Assembly (NCBI RefSeq): GCF_009730915.1
Contig: NC_052489.1
Location: 25,537,916-25,601,915 of the forward strand
Length of the DNA stretch: 64,000 nucleotides
DNA from: Dioscorea cayenensis subsp. rotundata
Taxonomy: Eukaryota; Streptophyta; Magnoliopsida; Dioscoreales; Dioscoreaceae
Reading direction: 5' to 3'
Both the position numbers and the translations under genes were made by a program. A model generated the notes under the pieces. That model saw nothing but the letters and a program-made list of their open reading frames with translations, was not told where the DNA came from and made no database searches. Below are positions 34,563-46,801 of this stretch, one piece after another. Within the stretch, counting starts at the first letter, position 1. Each line of letters starts with the position of its first letter.

Positions 34563-36551
34563 ATGGCGGTGTCTTCGTTTCCGATGCCAATTCCTCTCCC
34601 TTCGCCTCCTTCGCCCCCAGCCTTGTCAGACGCTGATCTTCTCCGTTCTCTCCTCCGGTTATCTAAGGAGATCGCGCACTCTGAACCCCCTGGTGATCTG
34701 TTTCACCGAGGGTTCGCCTCCGTAGCCCGCAAGATCCGGGTTCTCTCTGTTATTTTTGAAGACCTCCAACGCGATCGGATACCTCGCCTTCGCCGCTCGG
34801 CAGAACTATGCTTCAAGGAGATCCTTGTTGTTCTTCAGCACCTCAAGGCGCTTCTCGCCGACTGCTCCGCTCGCAGCCGCATGCGTCTCCTCCTCCAATC
34901 AGAATCTCTCTCCAACGATCTCCATGAGCTGACTCTTGATCTCTCTACCCTGCTCGATATACTCCCCATGGCCGAGCTCGATCTCAGCGAGGACGTGCGA
35001 GAACTCGTTGACCTCCTTCGCCGCCAGTGCCGACGATCGGATCCGCCGTCCGATCTCGAAGAAGAGTCACTCCGGCTTGAGATCCTGGCAATGATCCGCG
35101 AGATCGAGAACGAAATCGTGCCGGATCGGGAGAGGCTCGAGAAGATCTTCGACCGATTGGGTCTCGTCGATTCAAGAAGTTGCAGCGACGAGATCGAGTG
35201 TTTGGAGCGCGAGATCGGCGACCGGGTCGTCGAGAATTTGACTCCCGCGATGCTCGCTCTCGTCGGCCTCATCCGTTACGGGAAATGTGTCCTCTTCGGC
35301 GCCTCCACTCCAAGATCCGTTTCCGCCGAGAAACCCGCTTTTCTCCAGCCGAACCCCGTCATCCCTGACGACTTCCGTTGCCCCATCTCTCTCGACCTAA
35401 TGCGCGACCCTGTCGTCGTGTCCAGCGGACAGACGTACGATCGCGACTCCATTACCCGATGGTTCTCATCAGGGCACGCCACGTGTCCCAAAACAGGACA
35501 GACCTTGGACCGTTCCGATCTCGTCTCGAACCGCGCACTCAAGAACCTCATCTCCCGTTGGTGCCGCGAAGAGAACGTGCCATACCATTCCCCGGAATCC
35601 GGAAACGGGGAAACGAACGGCGTCAGCTCAAACAAAGCCGCGTTAGAGGCGGCGCGAATGACTGCGTCGTTCCTTGTTGAAAAGCTCGCCGCGTCGCAGT
35701 CAACAGAGGCGGCAAACCGTGTGGTCCACGAGCTCCGACAGTTAACCAAGACCAGCTCTGAGAGCCGAGGTTTCGCGGCTGAAGCCGGCGCCATCCCCCT
35801 CCTCCTTCCACTCCTCAGCGAGAACGAGCCAAGCCTACAGCTCAACGCCGTCACGGCGTTACTCAACCTCTCCATAATCGACACTAACAAACGCCGAATC
35901 ATGCACACCGACGGAGCACTCGATGCTCTCCTCCGCGTGCTCTCCGATGGTGCCACGTGGCAAGCTAAGCAGAACTCGGCGACCACTTTGCGGTCCTTAT
36001 CTGTGAACCACTCTTACCGGAGAAGGTTTGGCCGGAATCCACGTGTCGTGGAGGAGTTGCTTAATCTCGTCAAGGTCCCACCTGCCAGCAAGGACGCTTT
36101 GTTGGCGTTGCATGCTTTGGCCGGCGATAGGGCGAACATCGGGAAACTGGTTGAATCCGGCGCGGTGACCGTGGCGCTGGAATCTCTCGTAGATCACGAG
36201 ACGGCGGAGGAGGCGACGGCGTTGCTCGCCGCCATCGCCAAGCGGGGCGGTGCCTCATCGCTGGCCTCCGCCAAGGGATCGATTAAAATGCTCGTTAAGG
36301 TTTTGAGAGATGGATCGGAGTCGGCGCAGGAGAACGCTGCCGCGGCGCTGGTATTGGTTTGCCGGCGAACGGGTGGCGCTGCGGTGGCCGAGATCACGAC
36401 GACGCCCGGGATCGAGTGGGCGATCTGCGAGGTTATGAGCTCCGGCACACCGCGTGCTCGCCGGAAGGCCGCTTCTTTGGGGCGCATTTGCCGGCGATGG
36501 CTCGCCGCTGAGGAGGCTTGTAGCATCAATGGCTCGGCGGTCACCGAATAA
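34563..36551 (+). CDS. Plant U-box E3 ubiquitin ligase with ARM repeats, PUB16/17 type
   Basis: Plant PUB-ARM proteins transfer ubiquitin from an E2 via the U-box. The ARM repeats choose the substrate. PUB16/17-type members act in cell death, immunity and hormone responses. From ATG 34563 the protein is 662 aa in one exon. An N-terminal helical UND region covers about 20-250. The U-box is at about 267-340 (DDFRCPISLDLMRDPVVVSS, then GQTYDRDSITRWF and CPKTGQTL). ARM repeats run from about 360 to the end (AVTALLNLSIIDTNKRRIM, QNSATTLRSLSV, ENAAAALVLVCRR). An in-frame ATG at 34476 would add 29 residues, but MAVSSF at 34563 looks like the family start. The gene is markedly GC-rich next to AT-rich flanks. 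Confidence 0.93.
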   Translation: MAVSSFPMPIPLPSPPSPPALSDADLLRSLLRLSKEIAHSEPPGDLFHRGFASVARKIRVLSVIFEDLQRDRIPRLRRSAELCFKEILVVLQHLKALLADCSARSRMRLLLQSESLSNDLHELTLDLSTLLDILPMAELDLSEDVRELVDLLRRQCRRSDPPSDLEEESLRLEILAMIREIENEIVPDRERLEKIFDRLGLVDSRSCSDEIECLEREIGDRVVENLTPAMLALVGLIRYGKCVLFGASTPRSVSAEKPAFLQPNPVIPDDFRCPISLDLMRDPVVVSSGQTYDRDSITRWFSSGHATCPKTGQTLDRSDLVSNRALKNLISRWCREENVPYHSPESGNGETNGVSSNKAALEAARMTASFLVEKLAASQSTEAANRVVHELRQLTKTSSESRGFAAEAGAIPLLLPLLSENEPSLQLNAVTALLNLSIIDTNKRRIMHTDGALDALLRVLSDGATWQAKQNSATTLRSLSVNHSYRRRFGRNPRVVEELLNLVKVPPASKDALLALHALAGDRANIGKLVESGAVTVALESLVDHETAEEATALLAAIAKRGGASSLASAKGSIKMLVKVLRDGSESAQENAAAALVLVCRRTGGAAVAEITTTPGIEWAICEVMSSGTPRARRKAASLGRICRRWLAAEEACSINGSAVTE

Positions 36552-37558
36552 TCTTTAAAAAAAATAAAAAAAAAATAAAAAGAAATTAAAGAAAAAAAGG
36601 ACAGTGTACAGATTCATTATCGACAGAAGCGCAGCCAAAATTGTTCATATTCGGATTGTTTTTCATTCATTTTTTTATGTTTTTTTTTAAATTTGATTTT
36701 TATTTTATTTGTTTAATAAAATAAATTGATTACGTGATTTATTAATTTTTCATAGAATAAATTGGAAGGCATTACTCTACGTTGATGATATTTATTTATT
36801 TATTTATTTTGATTAAGTGTTTTTTAATAAATTAAATGATATTTATTTTGCAGACGAATTTTTCTTTTAGAAATGCCCGTAAGTCACTGATTAAATGTGT
36901 TTATTTAATTATATATTTTGTACGATGTTATTCTTTTTATCCTCTTCTAAAAAATATATATATTTATTTTTTTTAATACTTAGAGAAATAAAACGTGGAC
37001 AAACTACAGAATAAATCAGGTTTGTAAGTTGTATCTACCATAAATTTCTATGAATTTTCATATTTAAAATTCCATTTTGGTTCTATTTTAAAAGTATTAT
37101 CATTAATAACTAATAAGACATCATCTCATAGATTTTTTTTTTCCTTCTTGTTCAGCTGTGCTGCTACTAAATGAAGCTCTGCCCCACACCCGCTTCACAA
37201 CCAACTCTCCTACCCCGCCTATTTATTGTGAAATTCACCATTTTAAAATATATAAAAATTAATAAAAATTAAAACTCCAACCAGGATTTTGCTTATGTTT
37301 ACTTTTATAAAACAAATAATTATATTAAATCATTAAAATGACGACAATAATAAACATACAAAACGAAAAGGATGACTATTGGCTGTGGAAAAAATAACAT
37401 ATATCATTTAATAAAATTAACATATTCTTCATAAGAGACAATAAATAAATAAATAAATAAAAGTTGTTTTACCACTGTAAATGAAAGATTTGGGTACTTG
37501 GAATGATGCAATAGCAAATGCCAAGACATGAATCAAGTTAATAAAAAGAGTGGGTGTC

Positions 37559-37592
<34 letters not shown>

Positions 37593-38698
37593 GATGATGC
37601 CTCCCCCTTCACCTAACCCAAATAATTTGTGTGTTGGACGTGTGAGCAAACTAGTTGATGGTTGATAGACGAGTCCAAGGACTAAGATGGACAACAACTA
37701 CAACAGCTATATTGTAAGACATTTTCATAATATCATGTCTCTCTTGTTGTGTGTGATAATTTATTTCAAAAAATATAAATCAAACTTTTTGCTATATATA
37801 TACTAACATCAGATGATGAAAAGTAATTTAAAGAAAGATTGAAAGGCAGGAAGCAGATTCGAACCATATTTTACATAGGGTGAATCTACAAAGTAGGTTT
37901 ATGTATTAACTCATCACTAATGAATCTTTCTGACATCGTTTCTCCATATTTGTTAATAAAAACTCCTCTCTATGTAACATAACTTTGATTTATGTAATAA
38001 ATCATAAGACACTGGTCAAACCGAATTGTTACATTTTACTTTAAAATAATTATTTAGTAAAAACTTTTAATGTTTTAATTTTGAATATTAACTCATCATC
38101 TATGCATTTCCCTAATGTGATTTCTCTATATTTATAAAAAGATAATATTAAAAAAACAACTTCACAAAACAAAACAAAACAAAATCATGATTTGTGTAAA
38201 TTGAATCGAATTATTACATTGTACTTTAAAAGGATTAATTCGGTAAAAAATTTCAAATTTATTTAACTTTGAATATTAGATTGTGATTTAGAGATCGATT
38301 AACTAAATAAAAGTTTTTAACTTGAGAGTAGTTAGATTAATTAGCACATTTTCTTGTTACTTTTCAAATGTGATTTATTATGTATGATAAAACAATCATA
38401 TATTTAAAAATTAGTATAAAAAAATGCAATCAATTATACATATAACTAATATATATAGATTGCAAATCATCATTATATAATTTATTGTCAGTTTCCATGC
38501 TCGAATAGAATCCTCTAAAAATAATTTTTTAATATTATACTCTTTAAAAAAAAAAACCTAATATTCTACTTGTTCTCAAATATATATAAATATTAACTAT
38601 TCATGTAACCATTGTGAAATCTATTAATTAACTTGACTGCCCTAGGATTAGAAGTCTAGTTAATTGACGAATATTCTCAAGATACCTTTTAATTTTTT

Positions 38699-38758
<60 letters not shown>

Positions 38759-40363
38759 CCAAAATTACAACTAAAATGTAGTTATTTCTTACATTTTTTT
38801 TATTAAACCTTAAAACCTATTATACTTGATTTAAATCTTTTCAAATATATTCTTGTTATTTTATAGTTGTTATCTTATTGATTTTGAGTATAATTAGGGT
38901 GACAAAAAGGGCAATTTATAATTGAGAATAAAGTTTTTTTTTTTTTTTTGATAAAGTCAACGAGCGACAAAACAAAGTACAAACGGCAAAAATAAATTAT
39001 TAATTTTTACAAATATAACAAATAATTAAATTTCTTTTGAAAATGCAAATTTTATTTTTTATTTTTTTATTTTTCTTTTATATGAAAACTAATTATTCAA
39101 ACATGCATTGTCCATGGAAAAAGGTTCTTTTCCAAGCCGGTGACTTGCTAAAGATTGATAGAGTTGGAACAATATATTAAAAAAGCCTGGTTGATACTTT
39201 TAATATTACTCTTTGTATATGGACAACAATAACTAATTAATAATAAAACTTATATGATGGAGTTGGGTGGCATTCTTTTCTTAATCTCTGGGTACCACCT
39301 TGTGATGCCTTGTTTTTTTTTATGTTTACATGATAAGAAAGTGAATGAAAGGATAATGGCAAGACAAGCATGCTTTAGGGCAAGAAAAAAAAATTTAAAT
39401 GTTTGGAATGTTGTAGTGTATGATTTGCTGATGTCCTTCTTACCTTAATTTAAAGCAATCCTTGAAAGAAAGATAAAGAAGACTTGACGTGCAAAATAAA
39501 GATATTGAAAGGGTTTAAATAAAAATAAAATGATAAAAAATAAGTTAATTGTATGGGATTTGAAATTCAGGGATTTTAGAAATATATATATATATATATA
39601 TTTATAAGGGATAACAACATTCCAACCATTCAATTAGTGCCTCATCTCACCCATTTCAACTTTTATCAAAAAATAATTATACCTGTTTTTTTAGTTATCC
39701 ATAAGTCATTATTTTTCGAAGTGTTTAAAGCTGGTGTCTTTTGTAAAAACTATCAATTTTTACAACTTTACCTTGTTTGTATATTTTATCAAGGGTTGGT
39801 GGGAGTTCTCCATCCAACCGAAAACTCAGTTGAAGATCTTTGACAATTTAATTTTTGAAAAAGTGAATAAAACCACGTTAATAAAAAAGGAAGGAATCTT
39901 TGATATTTTGAATTGACAAAATAATTATAGAAGGATAAATTTTTTGAGTAACTGTTTTTTAAAAATTTTATCTTTTTTTATCTTTTTTCTCTCTCACCAC
40001 GGAAAATTACCTAATCATTCGATTCGAGTAGTTTTTGTGAATTCGATTTTTCTTATTTTACATTATGCATTCGTGTATGTACACTGTCATTTCATTTTAT
40101 ATTATACTTTATGGTACTTGTAACCAGCTATGTTTGTAATACATTTTTGATGATTGATCTACTTTTATTAAAAGAAACGTAAGTGATTTGGGAAGTGGTG
40201 GGAAGTTAAAATACATAAGTGCCTTGCAATGGTTGTAATCTAACCAACACAAGTGGTCCACTTTCTTAAACAAAAAATTTGAGGGAATTGGTTTGAGGTG
40301 AGAAGGAAACGGAGGGGAAATTATAAAACATCAGTGCCTTGTAATGGTTGCAATCTGATAAAC
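36552..40363. other. Gene-free AT-rich block with microsatellites
   Basis: No coding sequence is supported. It holds (ATT)n at 37560-37591, (AT)n at 38703-38755 and a LINE-tail-like stretch near 38938-38990 (GATAAAGTCAACGAGCGACA). At 40210-40360 the phrase GTGCCTTG(C/T)AATGGTTG is repeated, just before the solo LTR. Confidence 0.65.
38703..38755. repeat. (AT)n microsatellite
   Basis: About 26 perfect AT dinucleotides. Another long (AT)n run lies at 44119-44180. Confidence 0.95.
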
Positions 40364-40913
40364 TGTTAAATATTGGCTTGATATCCTTGTGATGAAGCCA
40401 AAATCTTGATATCTTTTAATCCAACGATCTAGATTGCTCTATTATTTATATAGGGTTATGTTTGTTGGGTGTTGTGTAATGAGAGAAAAGAGAGAAAGAT
40501 AGAGAATGTGAGTTTTCTTGTATTTGGAGAGTGAAAAGAGTGGTGTAGAGGAGAGCTCTTGTTCTTTCTTGATCTCATTAAAAACAAGTAAGACCCTTGT
40601 TTTTGAGGGTAAAGGCTGAGTTCTTAGAGACTAGTAATCCTCTTGTGGTTTTATCTCTTTATTTTTTTATACTTTCTTGTACTTCTTGTTATCACGTGAT
40701 ATAGTGAAACATTGTTCTCAAAGTGGATGTAAAACATTGCTTGCTAGAAACCACGTTAAATTGGTGTCTCTTACTTTTATTCTCGTGAGATTAGTTGTAT
40801 GTTATCGCTTTGCATTCTCGCATTCGTTTGTGTGATTCTTTAGATATTGTGATATTGCACACCAAGTGTTCGACGAATTGCCACACTAGTTCCGCGCTTC
40901 CTCACACGCAACA
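40364..40913 (+). mobile_element. Solo LTR of a retrotransposon (550 bp)
   Basis: The sequence starts TGTTAAAT and ends GCAACA, giving TGTT...AACA inverted ends. It is flanked by a perfect 5-bp duplication TAAAC (40359-40363 and 40914-40918). No second LTR, primer-binding site or internal genes follow. Phrases such as AACCACGTTAAATTGGTG and ACACCAAGTGTTCGACGAA look like Ty1-copia LTR sequence, though that class call is from memory. LTR-LTR recombination is the usual origin of such solo LTRs. Confidence 0.8.
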
Positions 40914-40918
40914 TAAAC

Positions 40919-41706
40919 ATAATACTAGTACTAGACAAACTTTTAATAAATCCTGGTCTTTTTTAATTAGTAGATTTTTTTTTCCGTATTTTTAAAGTTG
41001 ATATGTATAATATAACTATGTTTATTTATGTTAACACTGGTCCATTCGGAATTTTCTTTTTCATTTGTATCCATGTTTTTTTTTTTTAAATATTGGGCAT
41101 TCTATTATTGATTAATTTATGTTTGAGGAACATAATGAAGAGAGAGTGATAGGAGTTCAGAGAAAAGGGTGGGTTGAGTATACCAAATTAATTAATGAGG
41201 TGTTTTGGTCTTTGTTTTGCATCACATTATTATTGAATGTATCCATTTGAACATGCATGCCTTAATAAATATTTTGGTCAAAATTAATAAATCTTTGTTA
41301 TAATCTATCTGATAAGCTATTGTTTGTTAGTTTGAATATATGCTAGAATTAGATGACAAGTATTTGGAGATAGAGACTTGATTAATCTTCCACCATTGTT
41401 GATATATATGGTTAAGAGTTAACATCAACTCTATAACAGAGTTTAGGTTAAACTCACCATATAATTAATAACACAACACTCTCTTTTGATTTCCAACACT
41501 AGGCTAAAATTTCTCAGATAAGCATAAAAAAATAAACACAAGTCATTGAGGAAAAGAAGTTCAATTCTATGAATCTGCACATCATTTGTCTCCTCTAATC
41601 TTCTCTGTTCTCAATGCATTATATATGTATGAAAACAGACAGTAACAATATATATACTAAAGGGAAAAGAAGAGTATGTAGACAAATAAAAATGTGAAAC
41701 TTTGCA
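40919..41706. other. Intergenic region, no gene supported
   Basis: AT-rich DNA downstream of the CxxC protein gene. Nothing recognised. Confidence 0.5.
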
Positions 41707-42415
41707 TCAAGAGAAAAGTCTAGAGAAAAAGTTGGATGACTTAGATTTCTCCAAACATGCAACATGAGCATATCTCCCAAACTTATCCTTCTGCCTTGGC
41801 CCTCCACTTGTGTCCTTCTTGCACACCCTGCAAGTCTTATCCACCCATCCCTCCTCCACATATTGCCCATCAACTTAACACATCAAACAAATGCACAAAC
41901 ATTAGAACAAACAAATTACAAATTGAGATACCAAAAAAGATATATAAAACAGTAATCAAATTACCATCAACATAGGACTTGAAGAAATCCTTATACGTGC
42001 CTCCGATCTTCCTCCTCAATGCTCCATACTAATACATTTAAAACGTAATTGATAAAATAGACTAGCATGTATCAAGATAGCGTATTAGAGTTGGATCGAT
42101 AGAACATACTTGTTCACGAGACATTTTTCCTCCCGTCTTAGTAGCCTCCCTAGCCTCCTCAAGAAGTTGTGCATCTTGTGAAGACCTTACTTGGGAGAAA
42201 TCAAGAGCATCAGTGAGGTTGGTAAACAAAGACTGTTTACTCTTCTCTTTAGGCTTTTCTTTTTGGCCATCATTCTTCTCTGCCATGGCCTTAATCCCTC
42301 CATATTTAATGGAGTTTCCATTGCCTTTGAGAGCATTGTTAGCAGAAGATTGCACAATGGATGGTGGTATGTAATAATTTTGAGATGAGCTCAGTGAAAG
42401 AGTTCTCATGCTCAT
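41707..42415 (-). CDS. Conserved plant protein with C-terminal CxxC motif, probably plastid-targeted
   Basis: Three exons with matching phases, 42415-42110, 42028-41965 and 41873-41707, give 178 aa. The N-terminus (MSMRTLSLSSSQNYYIPPS) is rich in Ser and Arg/hydroxy residues and looks like a chloroplast transit peptide. A Lys/Glu-rich stretch follows, then LTDALDFSQVRSSQDAQLLE and EQYGALRRKIGGTYKDFFKS across the first splice. The C-terminus has TCRVCKKDTSGG and HVACLEK, so three cysteines could bind metal or take part in redox. I recognise the sequence as conserved among land plants but cannot attach a name or function. A longer frame starts at 42544, but the ATG at 42415 gives the better transit peptide. 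Confidence 0.78.
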
Positions 42416-42834
42416 TTTAGCTAAGTGGCTACAAGCAATTAGATTTCGAACTAGTATGTCCAATAGCTTTGTGGCAAAGACATTCAGAGATTTATGGATA
42501 ATTGCAAGTATAAGGCTTGTGGTTTGGGAACACTTACGTGGCATTGTGCTTAGCCTATGGAAATTTTGGCCTAGTTTTTGTGGGCTTGAGTTTTGGAATT
42601 TAAATTGATTTTATGATTTATGGTTGTGAATTTTTTTCTCAACAGGGGATACACATCTTTGGATGATATTTATGTGTGATGTCCTGATATATATCTCTGG
42701 CTTTTTGTAAAGGATTTGTTAACACAAACTTAGTAATTCGGTTTACTTAGCATAATTAAGTAATTTAGATGATTGAGTTAAAATTGTGAATGGTTAGATT
42801 CTAATAATAAACAATAGAGATGTATGTATTTTTT

Positions 42835-43300
42835 TTTATTTTTTTTTTATTTTTTTTAAAAGTGAATAAAAGCAGCGTTCATCGATTAACAAAAGCAAAC
42901 ACTGAGTCTGCTCTCTACTAAAGGTAGAGAGGAGAGCAACAAAACAAAAAAAAGGGGACCACCAAAAGTGGTAAAACCAACACGACCCAAGAGACAAAAG
43001 GAGGAAGACCTTTCCTCAAAGACAACATGCCAATCATTACCCCACGCTAAGCTCCTACATCTCCTCGGGTGCCGAGTTCTCCAAACCCTCCTCCACTCGA
43101 GGTCCCAAAAACTCCAGACTATGACGAATGCTAGTCATGGAGTCACCCAACTTCTCCTGAACACGCTCCGATATTTCGATCTGATCTCCGGTTGTAAGTT
43201 GAATCATCGTACTCTCTCCGGTTGTCTGCCAAGTCATCCATCTATATATATATATATATATTTTACGAATAAACGACAAATGTCACTCATCCATCTTTTA
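42835..43300 (-). mobile_element. Retrotransposon-derived fragment (tentative)
   Basis: A T-rich run followed by GTGAATAAAAGCAGCGTTCA and then a more GC-rich stretch (43000-43220) resembles the 3' end of a minus-strand LINE-like copy. The ORFs across it (42968-43369 and its antisense) have no recognisable domain. CTCCGGTTGT is repeated near 43188 and 43218. Confidence 0.35.
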
Positions 43301-43903
43301 TATCCGTCTATTTATCATAATCTTTCTAGTCATTTTGTTTGGCTGTCTAATTACATTTTGTGGTTGTAGTCTTAAAGTTAGGGACTTTAAATTTTTTTTA
43401 ATATATTTATTAAATTATTTTGATTTGTCAATTGAAAAAAGAGAGAGAGAGAGAGAAATGTATTGAAGCTGCTGTTGGTCATCTGCAAGAAGAGCAAGTC
43501 CACACACTGAAAACTTCTAATTATAAACTCTTCATTTTTGGTGACTTGATCAACAGAGTAATACCAGTAGGTTTTGACCTGGCAAACCTTTGAACAAAGT
43601 TCTCCTGGTTGGCCACATGATTATTTGAATCCTTTAGTTATGAAGTAGCCTTTGGTAATTATTATTTTTGTCATAAGATTGTTCAAGAAACTTATATATT
43701 CAAAATTAAGTTCTTTCCTTTTGAATTTTTTTTTCCTTTTGGTCAGTATTAATGAGCTAATTTCTTTATAACTTGGTTACATATCCTTTGCCCAGAATTA
43801 TTAATCATACTCTTAATATATACCCCATGCAATTTTATTTGAGATTGTCTAAATTAATATTTTAATTAATAATTTGAATATATAATTAGTGTGAAAACTA
43901 AAG

Positions 43904-43945
<42 letters not shown>

Positions 43946-44116
43946 GAAATGCGACAAATCTATATCATGGATGTGCACAGATGTGGAAGATATTGAGTAA
44001 ACTCAAAAAAAACACACGCGCTCTCGCTTTTTATGGAGTTTTAAGTTTAATTTCAAGTCCTTTCTAACACGAATACCTCACACAAAAAATTTAATACCAA
44101 TAAATCAAAACACCGT

Positions 44117-44182
<66 letters not shown>

Positions 44183-44792
44183 TAACAATTATTGAGAGCA
44201 TCAATAAAAATACAAATCGGATATAAACTCAAAACTTTTCAACAAAAATGAGGTCATCATTGAAGCAACGTATCAAAGCTGCAATTAGCTAAAGCAACAT
44301 GATTCGTCGTCTCCTTCTTTTCAACATTTGAATTGGATTAATGAAGGCTGACATTGAATACAAGAGGCATCTTTAGACTTGTTTTATACTTGTTTATAAT
44401 TACTTGGTTAATTACTACTTGCTGATGCTATTCTTCTTCAATTCTATGAGATAGGATTAATTCATCTGGAAGACTTCAAGCTAGTAAACTTATTCACTAG
44501 CCGCCTCTCATTTTTGAGATCACAAAGCGTGTGGCGGAAGAAATCTGTAGATATATACATGCACCCTAGATTGGATTATTTTATTATTATTATTATTATT
44601 ATTATATGGGCAAGTTATCCGGTACACCTTTTTATTATTATAGTTTAACCTGCCATATAAAAGTCAAATATGTTATCGCTCTTATACTACAATGGTAATC
44701 GAAGTTGAATTTTATGACTTGATATATTATAAACTGTCTTATAATTTAAACATAATTTTAAACCACAAAATATTTAATTTCAAACCAATCAT
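43301..44792. other. AT-rich intergenic region with (AT)n and (ATT)n tracts
   Basis: (AT)n at about 43908-43941 and 44119-44180, and (ATT)n at about 44583-44605. No gene seen. Confidence 0.6.
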
Positions 44793-45596
44793 TAGTTTGT
44801 TTGGATTACGAAATAGGAATATGAAAGTGAATGGTAATGGTAAAAATAATAGGATAAGTAATAGTAATGGTAATGATAATGGGAATAAAAAATTATTTAG
44901 TTGGAAAGAATAAATATTGGGAATGGGAAGAGTGCGATAGAGAATTGTATAAAATTATTTTAATGTCATATAAATAATGTAATGATATGTTAATATGTAA
45001 AATAATTAAATATAAATAAATATCTTGTATTTGTAATTATTATAATTAAATATTTAGAATAAATAATTTATATTCACCATTAAACAATTAAACAATTTAT
45101 TTTAATTATCCTCCTTAATTACTTAAAGGATAGTAAATTTATTCTAATTATTTAAATTAATTATTTTATTTAATGAAAATTTAATGATTAAAAATGCCAT
45201 TTCACTTTTATTGAATTAAATCTAAGGTGGGCAAAACTATCCTTTCATTTTAATTATTATAATGTAGTATATATATAACTATAATTTATTTTAATTATTA
45301 TAATATTTAAATGATTATAATTTATTTTAATTATTATAATTAGTTATTTAAATTAATAATTATTATTTAATTAAATCTCAATTAGGGGCAAAAAAATTAT
45401 TTCGCTATCAATAGTATTTATTTCACTCTATGCCCTCTAATTTTGGGAGTAATCAAATTCTTTCACTATACATCATATAATTACTTATAGTACTCATTAC
45501 TAAGTTAATAGTAAAATATCCTAACATGGATATTTATTTCTATTAATAATTAATTTCATGCTAATAGTGCCTATTCCCCTGTCCAAACGGTCCCAA
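44793..45596. mobile_element. MITE-like element with GTTTGG-type ends (tentative)
   Basis: The left end TAGTTTGTTTGGATTACGAA and the right end, read inward as GGGACCGTTTGGACAGGGGA, are loosely inverted and surround AT-rich non-coding DNA. Flanks CCAATCAT and CCAATGTG agree only in part, so the target duplication is unproven. Confidence 0.4.
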
Positions 45597-46046
45597 TGTG
45601 TCATAATAGTCTTTACTTTTGAAAAGGTGGATAAACTACTAATATTAGATAAAGCAAAAAGTACAACTACACTAGATGTGGTAAGAACAGAGCAGCTAAG
45701 AGACACAACAAAAAGAGATACAACAGGGAGCCAAAGTCCCTAAAAATACAACATCAACAATAACTAGCCCGATCCAAGGTCATAGTCCTTACTCTTTCAC
45801 AAAGAAGTTCACACAACTTTTTTTTTTTTCTTTTTTTCTTAATAGTTTTATTTGACTATAGTAGCCTTTTTCCAACAAAATCAAAAACAATTTCAAACCT
45901 TCAACTACCCCCCAAACAATGATCTCTTTTTCACAAGAGACAGTATTTTATCCTTTTTTTTCTTCTGTGAAAAAATCCAAGAAACTTTAAAACAAGAAAC
46001 TTTGACCAATCAACTTTTTCAGTTTTCTAATAAAAAGCTTTAGTGC

Positions 46047-46297
46047 TATTTTTAATTTTTATTTTAAATAATAGATGATAAGCGTCTTTTTTATCTGAAT
46101 ATAAACAGTACTGAACAATATTAAAACTCGGAAATACAGTATATATACAATATGAGAATAATATAAGAATTCCGTGTGAATAATGTATGAACAGTATGGT
46201 GAACAGTACTGTCAAGGGAGGGATTTAAACCCATGACCTCTTTTTTATATTTTGGTGTCATACTATTGGGCTATCCAATGGTTGACAAACTCCTTTT
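46047..46297 (-). mobile_element. tRNA-derived SINE, second copy
   Basis: On the minus strand the head reads CAACCATTGGATAGCCCAAT (A box) and CATGGGTTTAAATCCCTCCC (B box), followed by GACAGTACTGTT, as in the copy at 33158-33506. It ends GACGCTTATCATCTATTATT. Near-identical flanks AAAAGCTTTA and AAAAGACTTTA may be the target duplication. Confidence 0.65.
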
Positions 46298-46801
46298 AAT
46301 TAAAAGACTTTATGAAGTTTCAAATAAAGAATATAAAAAAGAGCACTCACAATTAAATCAAGTTCCGCAAAATATATATGAAGCTTCCTTCACTTTGGTC
46401 TTCATTGCTAATGAAACTTCCCAAACTTAAAAGTAGTATTCCAAACTTAAATCTCTCACTCACCCACTTGGCTCACAAGAAACCTTTGACCAAGGCAATG
46501 AACCAGCTGAGCTAGCTAGCTGTCCACAGTGGAACAACAACGTGTTAGCTCACACATGTACACCGACGACCTAGCAATATTACAATGCATGCATACTAAT
46601 TTAGTCTTGAAACTTGAAAGTCAAGCAACTCCTCCTTTCATACAGTCTTTATATTTTTCAAAGACCTCTTCTTCATCCTTCTCTCCATAAAACCCATTAC
46701 CCCCCTTCATCACCTTCTCCTCATTCCTCACTGCATTCTTCCTTAATCTCTCTACTACTTGATAATTAAACTTTTTTCTTTGATTTCTTGCTTGTATATC
46801 C

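Noticed and set aside
34835-36544. Long antisense and alternate-frame ORFs across the U-box gene
   Set aside because: They are shadows caused by the high GC content of the real coding frame.
37855-37900. tRNA-like B box (AGATTCGAACC on the plus strand)
   Set aside because: No cloverleaf can be drawn around it. No intact tRNA gene was seen in the window.
42968-43369. 133-codon ORF as a gene
   Set aside because: No recognised domain. It lies in a retrotransposon-like fragment and its antisense is also open.
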